Origin: Chloroflexota bacterium
GTDB taxonomy: Bacteria; Chloroflexota; Limnocylindria; Limnocylindrales; CSP1-4
DNA length: 36,523 nucleotides
Reading direction: 5' to 3'
NCBI GenBank assembly: GCA_004297395.1
Contig: SCUO01000004.1
Span: 1-36,523 of the forward strand
Position numbers and translations under genes: made by a program. Positions 25,995 to 35,078 of the stretch are shown one piece after another (the first letter of the stretch is position 1; every line of letters starts with the position of its first letter). The notes under the pieces were generated by a model, which ran no database searches, was not told where the DNA came from, and saw only the letters and a program-made list of their open reading frames with translations.

Positions 25995-27605
25995 ATGAGA
26001 GCCAATCGATTCATGCTCGCCCTCGGCGCGGCCGCGGTCCTGTCCACGGCGCTCGCCGGGACGGTCGGCGCGCGGCCGACCCTGCCCGAGGGCGGCATGG
26101 CCCTGAAGCGCTCGGCGACGCCCGACGTCGCGGGCTTCGACAAGCAGCACGGCCCCCACGACCAGTTCGAGTGCATCGCCGACGCCGACGGCCCGGTCGT
26201 GAATCTCGACTGTGACGACGTGTTCCCGAACAACGAGCCGGACATCGAGGTCAACCCGGAAAACCCGTTGAACATGGTCGCCAGCTCGAACGACTACGGC
26301 TCGTGCTGTGACCAGTACTACACCTCGATGGACGGCGGCATCACCTGGTCGACCGGCAACATGTCGATCGAGAAGCCGCTCAAGATCGGCAGCGACCCGG
26401 TGACCGTCTTCGATGTCAAGCACGGAACGACGATCCACTCGTCGCTCAGCTACGCCGCCCAGCATGCGGCTGGTTCGCAGGCCTGCGACGGCGATCTCGT
26501 CGTCTCCCCGTCCCGCGACGGCGGCCTGACCTGGGACAAGGTCGTCGTCGTCGCCGACGGCGTCGGTTGCGACCTGAGCAAGTTCCAGGACTTCAGCGAC
26601 AAGGAATGGATCGTCACCGACAACAACGCTGACTCGCCCCACTACGGGCGGACGTACATCACCTGGTCGAAGTTCATCTCCGCCTACGGCGCATACCTGT
26701 CCTCGGCGATCTTCGAGTCCCACTCCGACGACGGCGGCTACAGCTGGTCGACGCCGCAGGAGATCTCCGGCTTCAATCCGGCCCTGTGCACGTACCAGGA
26801 ATTCGGTCCGGCCGGCCAGTGTGACGAGAACCAGTTCTCGGTCCCGACCGTCGGACCGGACGGCACGGTGTACGTCGCCTTCGAGAACGACCAGAACGAG
26901 GCGCTCTGGGAGGACGGCGAGCAGTTCGACGACCAGTACCTCCTCGTCACGTCGATTGACGGCGGCGAGACCTGGTCGGACCCGAGCTTCATCGTGGGGC
27001 TCGAGGACGGTTCCGCCGACTACCCGATCAACGTCAGCGGCCGCCAGACCCTGACCGGCTACCAGCTGCGGGTCAACTCGGCCGGCAACATCGTCGCCAG
27101 CCCGACCGACGGGACGCTGTACCTCGTCTTCGCCGACAACCGCAACGGGACGCCCGATTCCGACGAGCCGGTCACCAACATCGATGTCTTCCTGGTCGTG
27201 TCCGAGGACGGCGGGGCGACGTGGTCGGACCCGGAGCTCGTCGATGGCAGCGCCGGCGACCAGTGGTTCCCGTGGGTCGACGTCGATCCGACGACCGGCA
27301 ACATCGGGATCGTCTACAACGACCGAGGCGCCGCGAACGGGCCGCTCTATGACGCCTCACTCGTCGAGGGGACGCCGGGCGCGCTCGTCAAGACGGTCGT
27401 CAGCACGACGCCATCTAATCCCACGATGTCGCGGTTCTTCCGGGCCGGCGTCGAGGGCTGCGAGAACTGCGCGACGTTCCATGGCGACTACATCGCCATC
27501 TCCTACGGCTCGGACGGCGCTGCCAACCTTGCCTGGACGGCGATGAATGTCCCGTCCGACATCGAGGGTCTGTTCTACCAGTTCATCGAGTACGCCCGGA
27601 AGTAG
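25995..27605 (+). CDS. Secreted Asp-box (BNR repeat) beta-propeller protein
   Basis: A 536-residue exported protein. The signal peptide covers about 1-26 (MLALGAAAVLSTALAGTVGA). Five Asp-boxes of the form S-x-D-G-G-x-[TS]-W lie at about 111-118, 173-180, 244-251, 320-327 and 403-410, spaced as blades of a sialidase-like propeller. The arginine triad and FRIP motif of active sialidases are not apparent, so the sialidase label given to such proteins is doubtful here. Many cysteines (for example YGSCCDQ and CENCATF) suggest disulfides. It may bind a glycan or protein outside the cell, which is inference. The ATG has GGAGGA upstream. It stands alone between the methyltransferase and valS. Confidence 0.82.
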   Translation: MRANRFMLALGAAAVLSTALAGTVGARPTLPEGGMALKRSATPDVAGFDKQHGPHDQFECIADADGPVVNLDCDDVFPNNEPDIEVNPENPLNMVASSNDYGSCCDQYYTSMDGGITWSTGNMSIEKPLKIGSDPVTVFDVKHGTTIHSSLSYAAQHAAGSQACDGDLVVSPSRDGGLTWDKVVVVADGVGCDLSKFQDFSDKEWIVTDNNADSPHYGRTYITWSKFISAYGAYLSSAIFESHSDDGGYSWSTPQEISGFNPALCTYQEFGPAGQCDENQFSVPTVGPDGTVYVAFENDQNEALWEDGEQFDDQYLLVTSIDGGETWSDPSFIVGLEDGSADYPINVSGRQTLTGYQLRVNSAGNIVASPTDGTLYLVFADNRNGTPDSDEPVTNIDVFLVVSEDGGATWSDPELVDGSAGDQWFPWVDVDPTTGNIGIVYNDRGAANGPLYDASLVEGTPGALVKTVVSTTPSNPTMSRFFRAGVEGCENCATFHGDYIAISYGSDGAANLAWTAMNVPSDIEGLFYQFIEYARK

Positions 27606-27631
27606 CCCGGGGAGGCGAATCGGGCACCTGC

Positions 27632-27637
27632 TACACT
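27632..27637 (+). promoter_or_regulatory. -10 box TACACT of valS leader
   Basis: TACACT within CTGCTACACTCC lies just ahead of the T-box leader. It predicts a transcript start near 27644, about 300 nt before valS. No -35 is evident. Confidence 0.5.
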
Positions 27638-27643
27638 CCCCGT

Positions 27644-27846
27644 CTCACGGCGGGGACCGAGAGGAGTAGGGCCGGGTCGGCCACGGAGCGAGCGCGGGAC
27701 GGTGTGAGCCGCGCGGGCACGACGGACCCGAACGTCGCTCGCGAGCCGTGCGGTCGGCGCCCGATAGCGCGCCACGAGGAGGCCCGGACGAGGCAGCCGC
27801 GATGAGCGGTGGAGCCCCGGACCTCGAACCAGCAGGTGGTACCACG
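27644..27846 (+). promoter_or_regulatory. T-box riboswitch for valine, specifier GUC
   Basis: A tRNA-sensing leader that lets uncharged tRNA-Val switch on valS. GAGAGGAGTAGGGCC (27659-27673) fits the base of Stem I, GGTGTGAGCC (27701-27710) the distal Stem I loop region, and the sequence GAAC-GTC-GCTCGCGAG places the specifier GTC, a valine codon, at 27734-27736. The T-box itself is AGGTGGTACCACG (27834-27846); its TGGT (27837-27840) would pair with the ACCA end of tRNA-Val. The specifier was assigned by comparison with known T-box layout and not by folding. Confidence 0.88.
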
Positions 27847-27883
27847 ACCCGCTCGTCCGCTGGACGAGCGGGTCGTTCTTGTT
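27845..27883 (+). terminator. Intrinsic terminator of the T-box
   Basis: A perfect 14-bp stem (27845-27858 with 27862-27875, arms beginning CGACCCGCTCG) with a GCT loop is followed by TTCTTGTT. It overlaps the T-box by two bases, as expected if antiterminator and terminator exclude each other. Control is therefore at transcription. Confidence 0.88.
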
Positions 27884-27943
27884 CGGGCGCCGGCCGCGGC
27901 GCCCGAGCGGCACCGCAGCGTTGTAACGGAGTAACACGCGACC

Positions 27944-30658
27944 ATGACGGAGCAGCAGGAGCTCGCGAAGGCCTACCGGCCGGCCGACTTCGAGGGTGCG
28001 ATCTACGAGCGCTGGCTGGCGGCCGACGTCTTCGCTCCGGACGGCAAGGGCTCGCGCGCCGACGAGGCGAAGGAGCCGTTCGTCATCATCCAGCCGCCAC
28101 CGAACATCACGGGCGCGCTCCACCTTGGCCACGCCCTGACCTCGACGATCGAGGACGTGCTCATCCGGCACGCCCGGATGACCGGGCGGCCGACCCTGTG
28201 GCTGCCGGGGCTCGATCACGCCTCGATCGCAGCCCAGTACGTCCTCGATCAGATCATCGCGAAGGACGGCGAGACGCGGGAATCGCTCGGCCGGGAGCGA
28301 TACCTCGAGCGGATGTGGCAGTTCATCAACTCGACCCGCGAGGTCATGCTCGGCCAGCAGCGCCGGATCGGGGCAAGCCTCGACTGGAGCCGCCTCCGGT
28401 TCACGATGGACGAGGGTTCGGCCCGCGCCGTCCGGGTCAGCTTCAAGCAACTGTACGACGAGGGCCTGGCCTACCGGACCGAGGCGCTCGTCAACTGGTG
28501 CCCGGGCTGTCGGACGAGCGTGAGCGACCTCGAGGTCATCCCGACCGAGGAAACGGGCTCCCTGTGGACGCTCCGCTACCACCTCGTCGACGAGACGACC
28601 GGCGAGCCGAGCGCAACCGAGTGGATCAGCGTCGCGACCACCCGGCCCGAGACGATCCTGGGCGACACCGGCGTGGCCGTCCATCCCGACGACGCCCGCT
28701 ACGCCGCGCTGGTGGGCCGCCACGCCCGCATCCCGTTCGTTGAGCGCGACGTCCCGATCATCGCCGACGATGTGGTCGATCCAGCGTTCGGCACGGGCGC
28801 GGTGAAGATCACCCCGGCCCACGACCGGACCGACTACGAGATGGGCCAGCGCCACGGCCTGGCAATGATCACGGTCCTGGCCGACGACGCGACGGTGAAC
28901 GAGCACGGCGGGGCGTACGCCGGGCTTGACCGCTATGCGGCCCGCGAGGCGATCGTCCAGGACCTCGATGCCCGTGGCGACCTCGAGGCCACCCGGCCGC
29001 ATCCGATGCTCATCGGCCGCTGCCAGCGCTCGAACGACGTCATCGAGCCGCGCCTGAAGACCCAGTGGTTCGTCCGGGTCGGCCCGCTCGCGGCCAAGGC
29101 CCTCGAGGCCACCCGGAGCGGCCGGACGGAGATCGTGCCGCCGCGGTTCGAGAAGGTCTGGGAGCACTGGATGACGTCGATCCACGACTGGAACGTCAGT
29201 CGCCAGCTGTGGTGGGGCCACCGGATCCCGGCCTGGTATTGCCCGGACGGCCACGTCACGGTCTCGGCCGAGGCGGATGGGCCGACGGCCTGCGGGACGT
29301 GCAGCCGCGGCGCCGCGGAGCTGACCCAGGACCCCGACATCTTCGACACCTGGTACAGCTCGGGCCTGTGGCCGCTCTCGACCCTCGGCTGGCCGGACGA
29401 GACCGTCGATCTCCAGCGCTACTACCCCGGCTCCGTCATGGAGACCGGCTACGACATCATCTTCTTCTGGGTCGCCAGGATGATGATGTTCGGCATCCAC
29501 CTCGCCGAGAAGGTCCCGTTTCGGACGGTCTATCTCCACGGCCTGGTCAAGGACCCCTACGGCAAGCGGATGTCGAAGACCAAGGGCAACGTCGTCGACC
29601 CGCTCCACGCGATCGATGAATCGGGCGCCGACGCCCTCCGCTTCGCCCTCGTCCACGGGACCTCGCCGGGCAACGACCAGAAGTTCCGGACCGAGAAGCT
29701 CGACGACGGCCGCAACTTCGCCAACAAGCTCTGGAACGCCACCCGGTTCGTGCTGGGCGCCCGCCCGGCCTCGATCCCCGCGGATGCTCCGCGAGAAGCG
29801 CCCGATCCCGCCGCGCTCGGCCCGGCCGAGCGCTGGATCCGGTCCCGGACCGCGGCCGCCGTGGAGGCGGCCGACCACGGCCTCGCCGAGCTCCAGCTGG
29901 CCGAGGTCACCCGGACCCTCTACGACGCGATCTGGTCGGAGTACTGCGACTGGGGCCTCGAGCTGGCGAAGGTCCGCCTGGCGGATTCGTCCCAACCCGA
30001 CGCCGAGCGCGAGGCGACCTGGTGGACCCTCGTCGAGGCCCTCGACACGTACCTCCGGCTCCTCCACCCCGTCATGCCCTTCGTGACCGAGGAGCTGTGG
30101 GCCGCCATTCCCCACGCCGCCGCCGACCCCGAGCTGCTCATCGTGGCCGACTGGCCGGCCGCGGGTGCGCGCGACGCCGCCGCCGAAGCCGAGGTCGACG
30201 CGATCGTCGAGCTCGTGAGGGCGATCCGCAACGCCCGGGCCGAGGCAGGGATCGTGGCAGCGACATGGCTGCCCGCTGACGTCGCCGTCCCAGCCCGGTT
30301 CACGAAGGCGTTCGAGGCCCTCGGGCCGGCCATCGAGCGGCTCTCCCGGGCGCGGCCGCTCACCGTACACGCGTCGCGGGCCGCGCTCGAGGTGGCTGCC
30401 CCGTCCGGCCTGGCGGTCATCGCCGGTGAGCTCGAGGCGCGGATCTCGACGGCCGAGACGGCGCCGTCCGACGGCGATCGAGTACGCCTCGAGAAGGGGC
30501 TCGCCGAGGCGGAGGGCTTCCTCGCCGCGGCGCGGGCGCGACTGGCCAACGAGGCGTTCACGGCCAAGGCGCCGCCGGCCGTCGTCGAGGGTGCCCGTGC
30601 TCGCGAGGCCGAGCTCACCGAGACGGTCGAGCGACTGAAGGCGCGCCTTGGCGGGTGA
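27944..30658 (+). CDS. valS: Valyl-tRNA synthetase
   Basis: A 904-residue class I synthetase that charges tRNA-Val. The HIGH-type motif is in PPPNITGALHLGHA (HLGH at 60-63), the KMSKS-type motif is GKRMSKTKGN near residue 540, and the CP1 editing domain includes TTRPETILGDTGVAVHP. The anticodon-binding helices and a C-terminal coiled coil (last 65 residues, EKGLAEAEGFLAAARARLANE) complete a full-length enzyme. The ATG has GGAG about 12 nt upstream and follows the T-box leader. A strong hairpin follows the stop. Confidence 0.97.
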   Translation: MTEQQELAKAYRPADFEGAIYERWLAADVFAPDGKGSRADEAKEPFVIIQPPPNITGALHLGHALTSTIEDVLIRHARMTGRPTLWLPGLDHASIAAQYVLDQIIAKDGETRESLGRERYLERMWQFINSTREVMLGQQRRIGASLDWSRLRFTMDEGSARAVRVSFKQLYDEGLAYRTEALVNWCPGCRTSVSDLEVIPTEETGSLWTLRYHLVDETTGEPSATEWISVATTRPETILGDTGVAVHPDDARYAALVGRHARIPFVERDVPIIADDVVDPAFGTGAVKITPAHDRTDYEMGQRHGLAMITVLADDATVNEHGGAYAGLDRYAAREAIVQDLDARGDLEATRPHPMLIGRCQRSNDVIEPRLKTQWFVRVGPLAAKALEATRSGRTEIVPPRFEKVWEHWMTSIHDWNVSRQLWWGHRIPAWYCPDGHVTVSAEADGPTACGTCSRGAAELTQDPDIFDTWYSSGLWPLSTLGWPDETVDLQRYYPGSVMETGYDIIFFWVARMMMFGIHLAEKVPFRTVYLHGLVKDPYGKRMSKTKGNVVDPLHAIDESGADALRFALVHGTSPGNDQKFRTEKLDDGRNFANKLWNATRFVLGARPASIPADAPREAPDPAALGPAERWIRSRTAAAVEAADHGLAELQLAEVTRTLYDAIWSEYCDWGLELAKVRLADSSQPDAEREATWWTLVEALDTYLRLLHPVMPFVTEELWAAIPHAAADPELLIVADWPAAGARDAAAEAEVDAIVELVRAIRNARAEAGIVAATWLPADVAVPARFTKAFEALGPAIERLSRARPLTVHASRAALEVAAPSGLAVIAGELEARISTAETAPSDGDRVRLEKGLAEAEGFLAAARARLANEAFTAKAPPAVVEGARAREAELTETVERLKARLGG

Positions 30659-30689
30659 CCGGACCGACCCCGGCCGGGGGGACGTTGTC

Positions 30690-30720
30690 GCCCGCCGCGA
30701 CGGGGACCGTCGCGGCGGGC
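30690..30720. terminator. Bidirectional terminator between valS and the agl operon
   Basis: A perfect 14-bp stem (GCCCGCCGCGACGG at 30690-30703 with its complement at 30707-30720) and a 3-nt loop lie between the valS stop and the convergent permease stop at 30744. Neither side has a T tract, but position and strength suit termination from both sides. Confidence 0.7.
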
Positions 30721-30743
30721 GTGAGGAGGAGCGTTCGAGCGCG

Positions 30744-31619
30744 TCAGCCCTTCACGGCGCCGCCGGTGATGCCGCGGACGAAGTACCGCTGGAGGGCCAG
30801 GAAGACGATCAGCGGCAGGGCCATCGTGATGAACGCTGCCGCGGTCAGGTAGTGGGTCTCGCCGCCGAGTGAGTTCACCAGGTTGGCGACCACCACGGTC
30901 AGCGGCAGGTACTCCGAGTTCGTGGCGCCGATATAGATCAGCGACACCAGCAGGTCATTCCAGATGAACAGGAACTGGAAGATCGCCAGCGAGGCCAGGA
31001 CCGGGACGCTCATCGGCAGGGCCAGCCGGAAGAACGCGACCATCGGGTTGGCGCCGTCGATCGCCGCCGACTCGAAGACCTCCTTGGGCAGCCCGCCCAT
31101 GTAGTTCCGGAGCAGGTAGACGGCGAATGGCAGGCCGTAGCCGGTGTGGGCCAGCCAGACCGCCATGTACGTTCCAGCGATTCCGGTCGAGGCCAGCAGC
31201 CGGAGGACCGGGATCAGGGTCGATTGCAGGGGCACCACGAGGAGCCCCACGACGATGACGAACAGCACGTTCCGGAACGGGAAGTCCATCCACGCGAAGG
31301 CGTAGGCGGCGATCGCCGCGACCATCACCGAGATGACCGTCGCCGGGATGGTGATGAACAGGCTGTTGATGAAGGCCTGGCCGAGGCCCTGGCGCGCCAG
31401 GACGTGCTCGTAGTTGGCCAGGGTGAAGTCCCACGGCGGCACGATGGCCGTCCACCAGCCGGACGAGGAGACCTCGGCCGAGGGGCGGAAGGAGTTCACC
31501 AGCAGGGCCAGTGTCGGAATGAGCCAGATCGCCATGATCAGGAGCAGGACGGCGTGGAGTCCCCAACGCGTCCAGATCGGCCGACGCACGGCGCCTGCAG
31601 CTCGTGGCATGGCCGTCAT
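30744..31619 (-). CDS. aglG: Alpha-glucoside-type ABC transporter permease (AglG-like)
   Basis: A 291-residue sugar-importer permease of the MalG type. It has six membrane segments, the first at about 21-41, and the EAA loop FESAAIDGANPMVAFFRLALPM, which contacts the ATPase. FLFIWNDLLVSLIYIG and the C-terminal YFVRGITGGAVKG are typical of this family. I choose the ATG at 31619, which overlaps the stop of the upstream permease as ATGA; a second ATG lies three codons later. It is the last gene of the operon. No ATPase gene is present, so a shared MsmK-type ATPase elsewhere is probably used. Confidence 0.85.
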   Translation of the reverse strand: MTAMPRAAGAVRRPIWTRWGLHAVLLLIMAIWLIPTLALLVNSFRPSAEVSSSGWWTAIVPPWDFTLANYEHVLARQGLGQAFINSLFITIPATVISVMVAAIAAYAFAWMDFPFRNVLFVIVVGLLVVPLQSTLIPVLRLLASTGIAGTYMAVWLAHTGYGLPFAVYLLRNYMGGLPKEVFESAAIDGANPMVAFFRLALPMSVPVLASLAIFQFLFIWNDLLVSLIYIGATNSEYLPLTVVVANLVNSLGGETHYLTAAAFITMALPLIVFLALQRYFVRGITGGAVKG

Positions 31620-32584
31620 CGGATCGCCTCCTGCTCCCGGAAGCGCCGGATGTTGAGGGCCATGAACGGGATGATCGCGACGAGCAGGACGATCGCCACC
31701 GCGCTCGCTCGCCCTAGGTGGCCGACGGTGAACATCTCCTTGTACATCTGGAACGCGATGACCGACGTGTCGAAGTTGCCGCTCGTCATCGTGTAGATGA
31801 CGTCGAACGACTTCAGGGCGGTGATCACGATCGTTGTCCCGACCACGAAGACGGTGGGCAGCAGGAGCGGGAAGATGATGCCGCGGAAGACCTGCCACTC
31901 GTTCGCACCGTCGACGCGGGCCGCCTCGAGGAGCTCGGTGCTGATGCCCTTGAGGCCGGCCGACAGGATGACCATCGCGAATCCCGTCCACATCCAGATG
32001 CCGACGATGATCAGGAAGACGTTGTTGAACGGGGCCGTCGGGATGAACGCCTCGGGCCCCAGGCCGAAGACGCCGAGGGCGGCGTTGAGGGTCCCGGTCT
32101 GGGTCGAGCCCGGCGCCTTGAACTGGTACATGAACGTCCAGATGATCGAGGCCGCCACGAAGCTGATGGCGAGCGGCACGAAGATCACCGACTTGGCGAT
32201 CGGCTCGTAGCGAACCCGGTCGACGAGGATCGCGATGATCAGGCCCAGGCCCACCACGCCGCCGGTCATGAGGACGACCCACAGGATCGTGTTCCGCAGC
32301 GAGACCAGCGTGTCCGAATTCGTGAAGAAGTACTGGTAGTTGGCGAGGCCGACGAAGGCCTGTCCGGTCTTGTCCTGGAAGGACAGGATGATCGTGTTGA
32401 AGGTCGGGTAGACCAGGAACACGACGAGGAAGAGGACCGCCGGCGCGATCCAGATCCAGGGCCGGATGCGGCCCCTGCGGCGCTCCTCGAACACCCCGAG
32501 CAGCCGCTCCGCGAGAACGACGTAGCCGACGAGCACGGCCGGGACGCCGACGACGACGATCACCGCCGTGAGTAGCTGATCCAT
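31616..32584 (-). CDS. aglF: Alpha-glucoside-type ABC transporter permease (AglF-like)
   Basis: A 322-residue MalF-type permease. An N-terminal helix (about 6-25) is followed by a basic stretch (FEERRRGRIRPW) and six further membrane segments. The EAA loop LLEAARVDGANEWQVFRGIIFPLLLP is intact. The extra N-terminal helix is a feature of the AglF group as I recall it. I choose the ATG at 32584 because the sequence GGAGGGAGGAG directly precedes it; an earlier possible start lies within the upstream hairpin. It is translationally coupled to aglG by ATGA. Confidence 0.85.
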   Translation of the reverse strand: MDQLLTAVIVVVGVPAVLVGYVVLAERLLGVFEERRRGRIRPWIWIAPAVLFLVVFLVYPTFNTIILSFQDKTGQAFVGLANYQYFFTNSDTLVSLRNTILWVVLMTGGVVGLGLIIAILVDRVRYEPIAKSVIFVPLAISFVAASIIWTFMYQFKAPGSTQTGTLNAALGVFGLGPEAFIPTAPFNNVFLIIVGIWMWTGFAMVILSAGLKGISTELLEAARVDGANEWQVFRGIIFPLLLPTVFVVGTTIVITALKSFDVIYTMTSGNFDTSVIAFQMYKEMFTVGHLGRASAVAIVLLVAIIPFMALNIRRFREQEAIR

Positions 32585-32609
32585 GCTCCTCCCTCCGCCT
32601 CCGGTCGTG

Positions 32610-32641
32610 GTCGGGGGAGCCGGCAAGCCGGCTCCCCCGAC
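32610..32641 (-). terminator. Intercistronic hairpin between aglE and aglF
   Basis: A perfect 14-bp stem (arms GTCGGGGGAGCCGG and its complement, 32610-32623 and 32628-32641) with a CAAG loop begins 6 bp after the binding-protein stop. There is no T tract. It probably shields the aglE 3' end or limits read-through into the permease genes. Confidence 0.65.
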
Positions 32642-32647
32642 GCAGGG

Positions 32648-33907
32648 TCAGCCGCCGCGGGCCGCGGTCGACGCCTCGTCGAGTCCGGCGAGGATCTCGT
32701 CGAGCTTGCTCTGGTCCTGGGCGAATTCGACCATCGCACCGAAGAAGGCGGACTGGAGTGCCGTCGGCATCAGGTCGCCGCCATCGAAGCGGAAGATCTT
32801 GGCGCTGCCGAGGATCTCCGCGGAGCGCTTCGAGACGTCATCCGGGTAGTCGGTGACCTTGGTGTTGCCCGACAGGGCGCCGCCGATCGAGACCCAGATC
32901 TGCTGTGCCTCGGCAGTGACGAGGTACTTCAGCAGGTCGCGAGCGGCCGGCTTGTCGTTGAACATACCGAAGAGGTCACCGGCGCCGGTGAACGCACCGG
33001 CGTATTCGGGGTTGATGTCCGGCATCGGGAAGAAGTCGAAGTCGCCGTCGGCGGCTCCGCCCTGATCCTTGAAGAACGAGGTGATGAAGCTCGCCTGGTG
33101 GTGGAAGACACAGCCGGGCGGGTCGGTGAACAGCGGGTTGCCGCCGTCGCCGAAGTTGGTGCTCACGACGGTATCGGCACCGCCGTACGAGGCGTCGAGG
33201 ACCTCACCGAAGCCTTCGAACGCAGCCTTGATCTCGGGTGAGGCCCACGGATGGGTCCCTGCGACCCACGCGTCGTACACCTCGGGGCCTGACTGGCGGA
33301 GGACGAAGTCCTCGATCCAGTCCGTGCCCGGCCAGCCGGAGGCCGCGCCGGACTCGAGGCCCACGCACCAGAGCGACTCGGCGCTGCCGGTCGACGTGCT
33401 CATGACGTCGTCCCACGTGGCCGGGGCCCCGGCGGTGTAGTCGTTCGGGTTGTACCAGATGAGGCCCTTGAGGGCGCTCTTGATGAAGACGCCGACGATC
33501 TTGCCGTCGACCGTCCCGAGGTCGACGAAGGCCGGCGAGGTCTCCGACTTGTAGGTCTCGATATCGAGGACGGAGTCGAGCGGCTTGAGCGCTCCCGACT
33601 TGCCCCACTCGACCATCTGACCCGGGCCCGGCAGGCCGGCCAGGTCGGGCAGGATCCCGGACGCGACGCCGGTCGTCAGGACCGCGTTGATGTCGCGCGT
33701 GCCGGTGTAGGCGACGGTGTTGCCGGTCTTGTCCTCCCATGGCTTGACCATGGCCAGGAAGGCCTCCTGCTCGGCACCTCCCCAGGTGCCGATCACGGTG
33801 ACCTTCGTGCCGCCGCTGGGCGTTCCCGTGCCGCAGGCTGCGGCGACGAGGACGGCCGCGCCTCCGAGCGCGAGGAGGGCTCTCAGCCCCCTGTTCCGTT
33901 GACCCAT
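32648..33907 (-). CDS. aglE: Alpha-glucoside-type ABC transporter substrate-binding lipoprotein (AglE-like)
   Basis: A 419-residue binding protein. The signal peptide (LRALLALGGAAVLVAAAC) ends in a lipobox with cysteine near residue 27. The mature protein has ALKGLIWYNPNDY, LWCVGLESGAASGWPGTDWIEDFVLR and YDAWVAGTHPWASPEIK, which match the AglE-type proteins of alpha-glucoside importers as I remember them. GNPLFTDPPGCVFHHQASF further supports this. I choose the ATG at 33907, with AAGGAG 8 nt upstream; earlier in-frame codons fall in front of the signal peptide. The gene lies 86 bp after the regulator, with a 9-bp direct repeat around its ribosome site. Confidence 0.85.
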   Translation of the reverse strand: MGQRNRGLRALLALGGAAVLVAAACGTGTPSGGTKVTVIGTWGGAEQEAFLAMVKPWEDKTGNTVAYTGTRDINAVLTTGVASGILPDLAGLPGPGQMVEWGKSGALKPLDSVLDIETYKSETSPAFVDLGTVDGKIVGVFIKSALKGLIWYNPNDYTAGAPATWDDVMSTSTGSAESLWCVGLESGAASGWPGTDWIEDFVLRQSGPEVYDAWVAGTHPWASPEIKAAFEGFGEVLDASYGGADTVVSTNFGDGGNPLFTDPPGCVFHHQASFITSFFKDQGGAADGDFDFFPMPDINPEYAGAFTGAGDLFGMFNDKPAARDLLKYLVTAEAQQIWVSIGGALSGNTKVTDYPDDVSKRSAEILGSAKIFRFDGGDLMPTALQSAFFGAMVEFAQDQSKLDEILAGLDEASTAARGG

Positions 33908-33993
33908 TCGTGGACTCCTTTCGTGGACCTTCTCCATCAGGTTCGGTCCGGCTCCTCCATGCACTCCGGCCTCGGGGCCGGACCACTCACCGC

Positions 33994-35025
33994 TCACGCG
34001 CGCCGCGACGGGGGTGCCGTCGAGGCACGGACGATCAGCTCGGTCGGCAGGAGCGTGCGGTCGGGGACCTCCCGGCCGGCGATCCGATCGAGCAGTGCGT
34101 TGCCCGCCGCCAGGCCCAGGTCGTGGGCCGGGATGCGGATGGACGTGAGGGGTGGGTCGAAGTAGGCCGCGAGCGGGATGTCGTCGAAGCCGACGACGGA
34201 GACGTCGTCGGGGACGCGCAGGCCCGCCTCGCGGAGGGCGCCGATCGCCCCGAGGGCGACGACGTCGCTGGCGACGAAGACGGCGTCCGGCCGCCCTCGT
34301 TCGAGGATCAGGGTCATGGCCCGATGGCCGCTGGCGGAATCGAAGGCACCCGCCTCGACCAGCTCCGGCACCGAGCCGACGCCGGCCGTTGCGAGCGCCT
34401 GGCGATAGCCGGCCAGGCGGTCGGCGGCCGCCGTGTAGCTGAGGGCGGCGTTGGTGATGCAGGCGATCCGGCGGTGACCGAGCTCGAGGAGATGGTCCAC
34501 GGCCAGCCGGGCGCTGGCCTCGTTGTCGACGTCGACGCTCGGCGCCGCGGCCCCCGGCAGATGGCCCTGGATCACGATCGGGAAGCCATCGGCGACTAGG
34601 TCCGCCAGCTCGGGGTCATCGAAGAGCGGCCCGGAGACGACGGCGCCATCGGCCCGGCCCGACCGGACGAGCTCGCCGTAGGTCGCCTCACCCGGCCCGA
34701 GCGGCTCGACGAGGACGCGAAAGCCGGCCGAGCGGGCGGCCGTTGCGAGCCCTCGGAGGGTCTCGGCCAGGAGGGCGTCGCCGGCGACCTGCTCGGGCGT
34801 CTGGCGCAGGACCAGGGCAAGGGTCTGGCTGCGGCCGCCGGCCAGGCCGCGAGCGGAGTGGTCGGGATGGTAGCCGAGCTCACGCGCCGCTTCGAAGACC
34901 CGCTGGCGGGTGGTCTCGGGGATCGACTCACCCCGGTCGTTGAGGACGAGCGAGACCGTCGTGCGAGAGACGCCGGCCCGTGAGGCCACGTCGGCGCTGG
35001 TGGGGCGACGGCGACGCTTCGACAA
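33994..35025 (-). CDS. LacI-family transcriptional regulator of the alpha-glucoside locus
   Basis: A 343-residue regulator. Residues 8-60 form the LacI HTH and hinge (TSADVASRAGVSRTTVSLVL, then YHPDHSARGLAGGRS), followed by a periplasmic-binding-protein-like sensor domain (about 65-340) with DAVFVASDVVALGAIGAL and DDVSVVGFDDIPLAAYFDPPLTSIRIP. Family members release DNA when a sugar binds. The start is TTG, with GAGG about 9 nt upstream and the HTH close behind. It heads the operon with aglE, aglF and aglG and diverges from the GH13 gene. The palindrome at 35079-35102 is its likely operator. Confidence 0.9.
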   Translation of the reverse strand: MSKRRRRPTSADVASRAGVSRTTVSLVLNDRGESIPETTRQRVFEAARELGYHPDHSARGLAGGRSQTLALVLRQTPEQVAGDALLAETLRGLATAARSAGFRVLVEPLGPGEATYGELVRSGRADGAVVSGPLFDDPELADLVADGFPIVIQGHLPGAAAPSVDVDNEASARLAVDHLLELGHRRIACITNAALSYTAAADRLAGYRQALATAGVGSVPELVEAGAFDSASGHRAMTLILERGRPDAVFVASDVVALGAIGALREAGLRVPDDVSVVGFDDIPLAAYFDPPLTSIRIPAHDLGLAAGNALLDRIAGREVPDRTLLPTELIVRASTAPPSRRA

Positions 35026-35078
35026 TCGGGGTTGCCTCGACGCTGTAGGACTGCGACTGGGCGCCCGCCTGGCTCTCT

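Noticed and set aside
27575-30370. A 931-codon open frame on the minus strand opposite valS
   Set aside because: It is antisense to a fully recognisable valS and has the Arg/Gly/Asp/Val-rich composition expected from reading a GC-rich gene backwards. No domain is recognisable.
31166-31180. A GCGATTCCG match to the element end motif inside aglG
   Set aside because: It is coding sequence for a conserved permease segment, with no inverted partner at the 151-bp distance.
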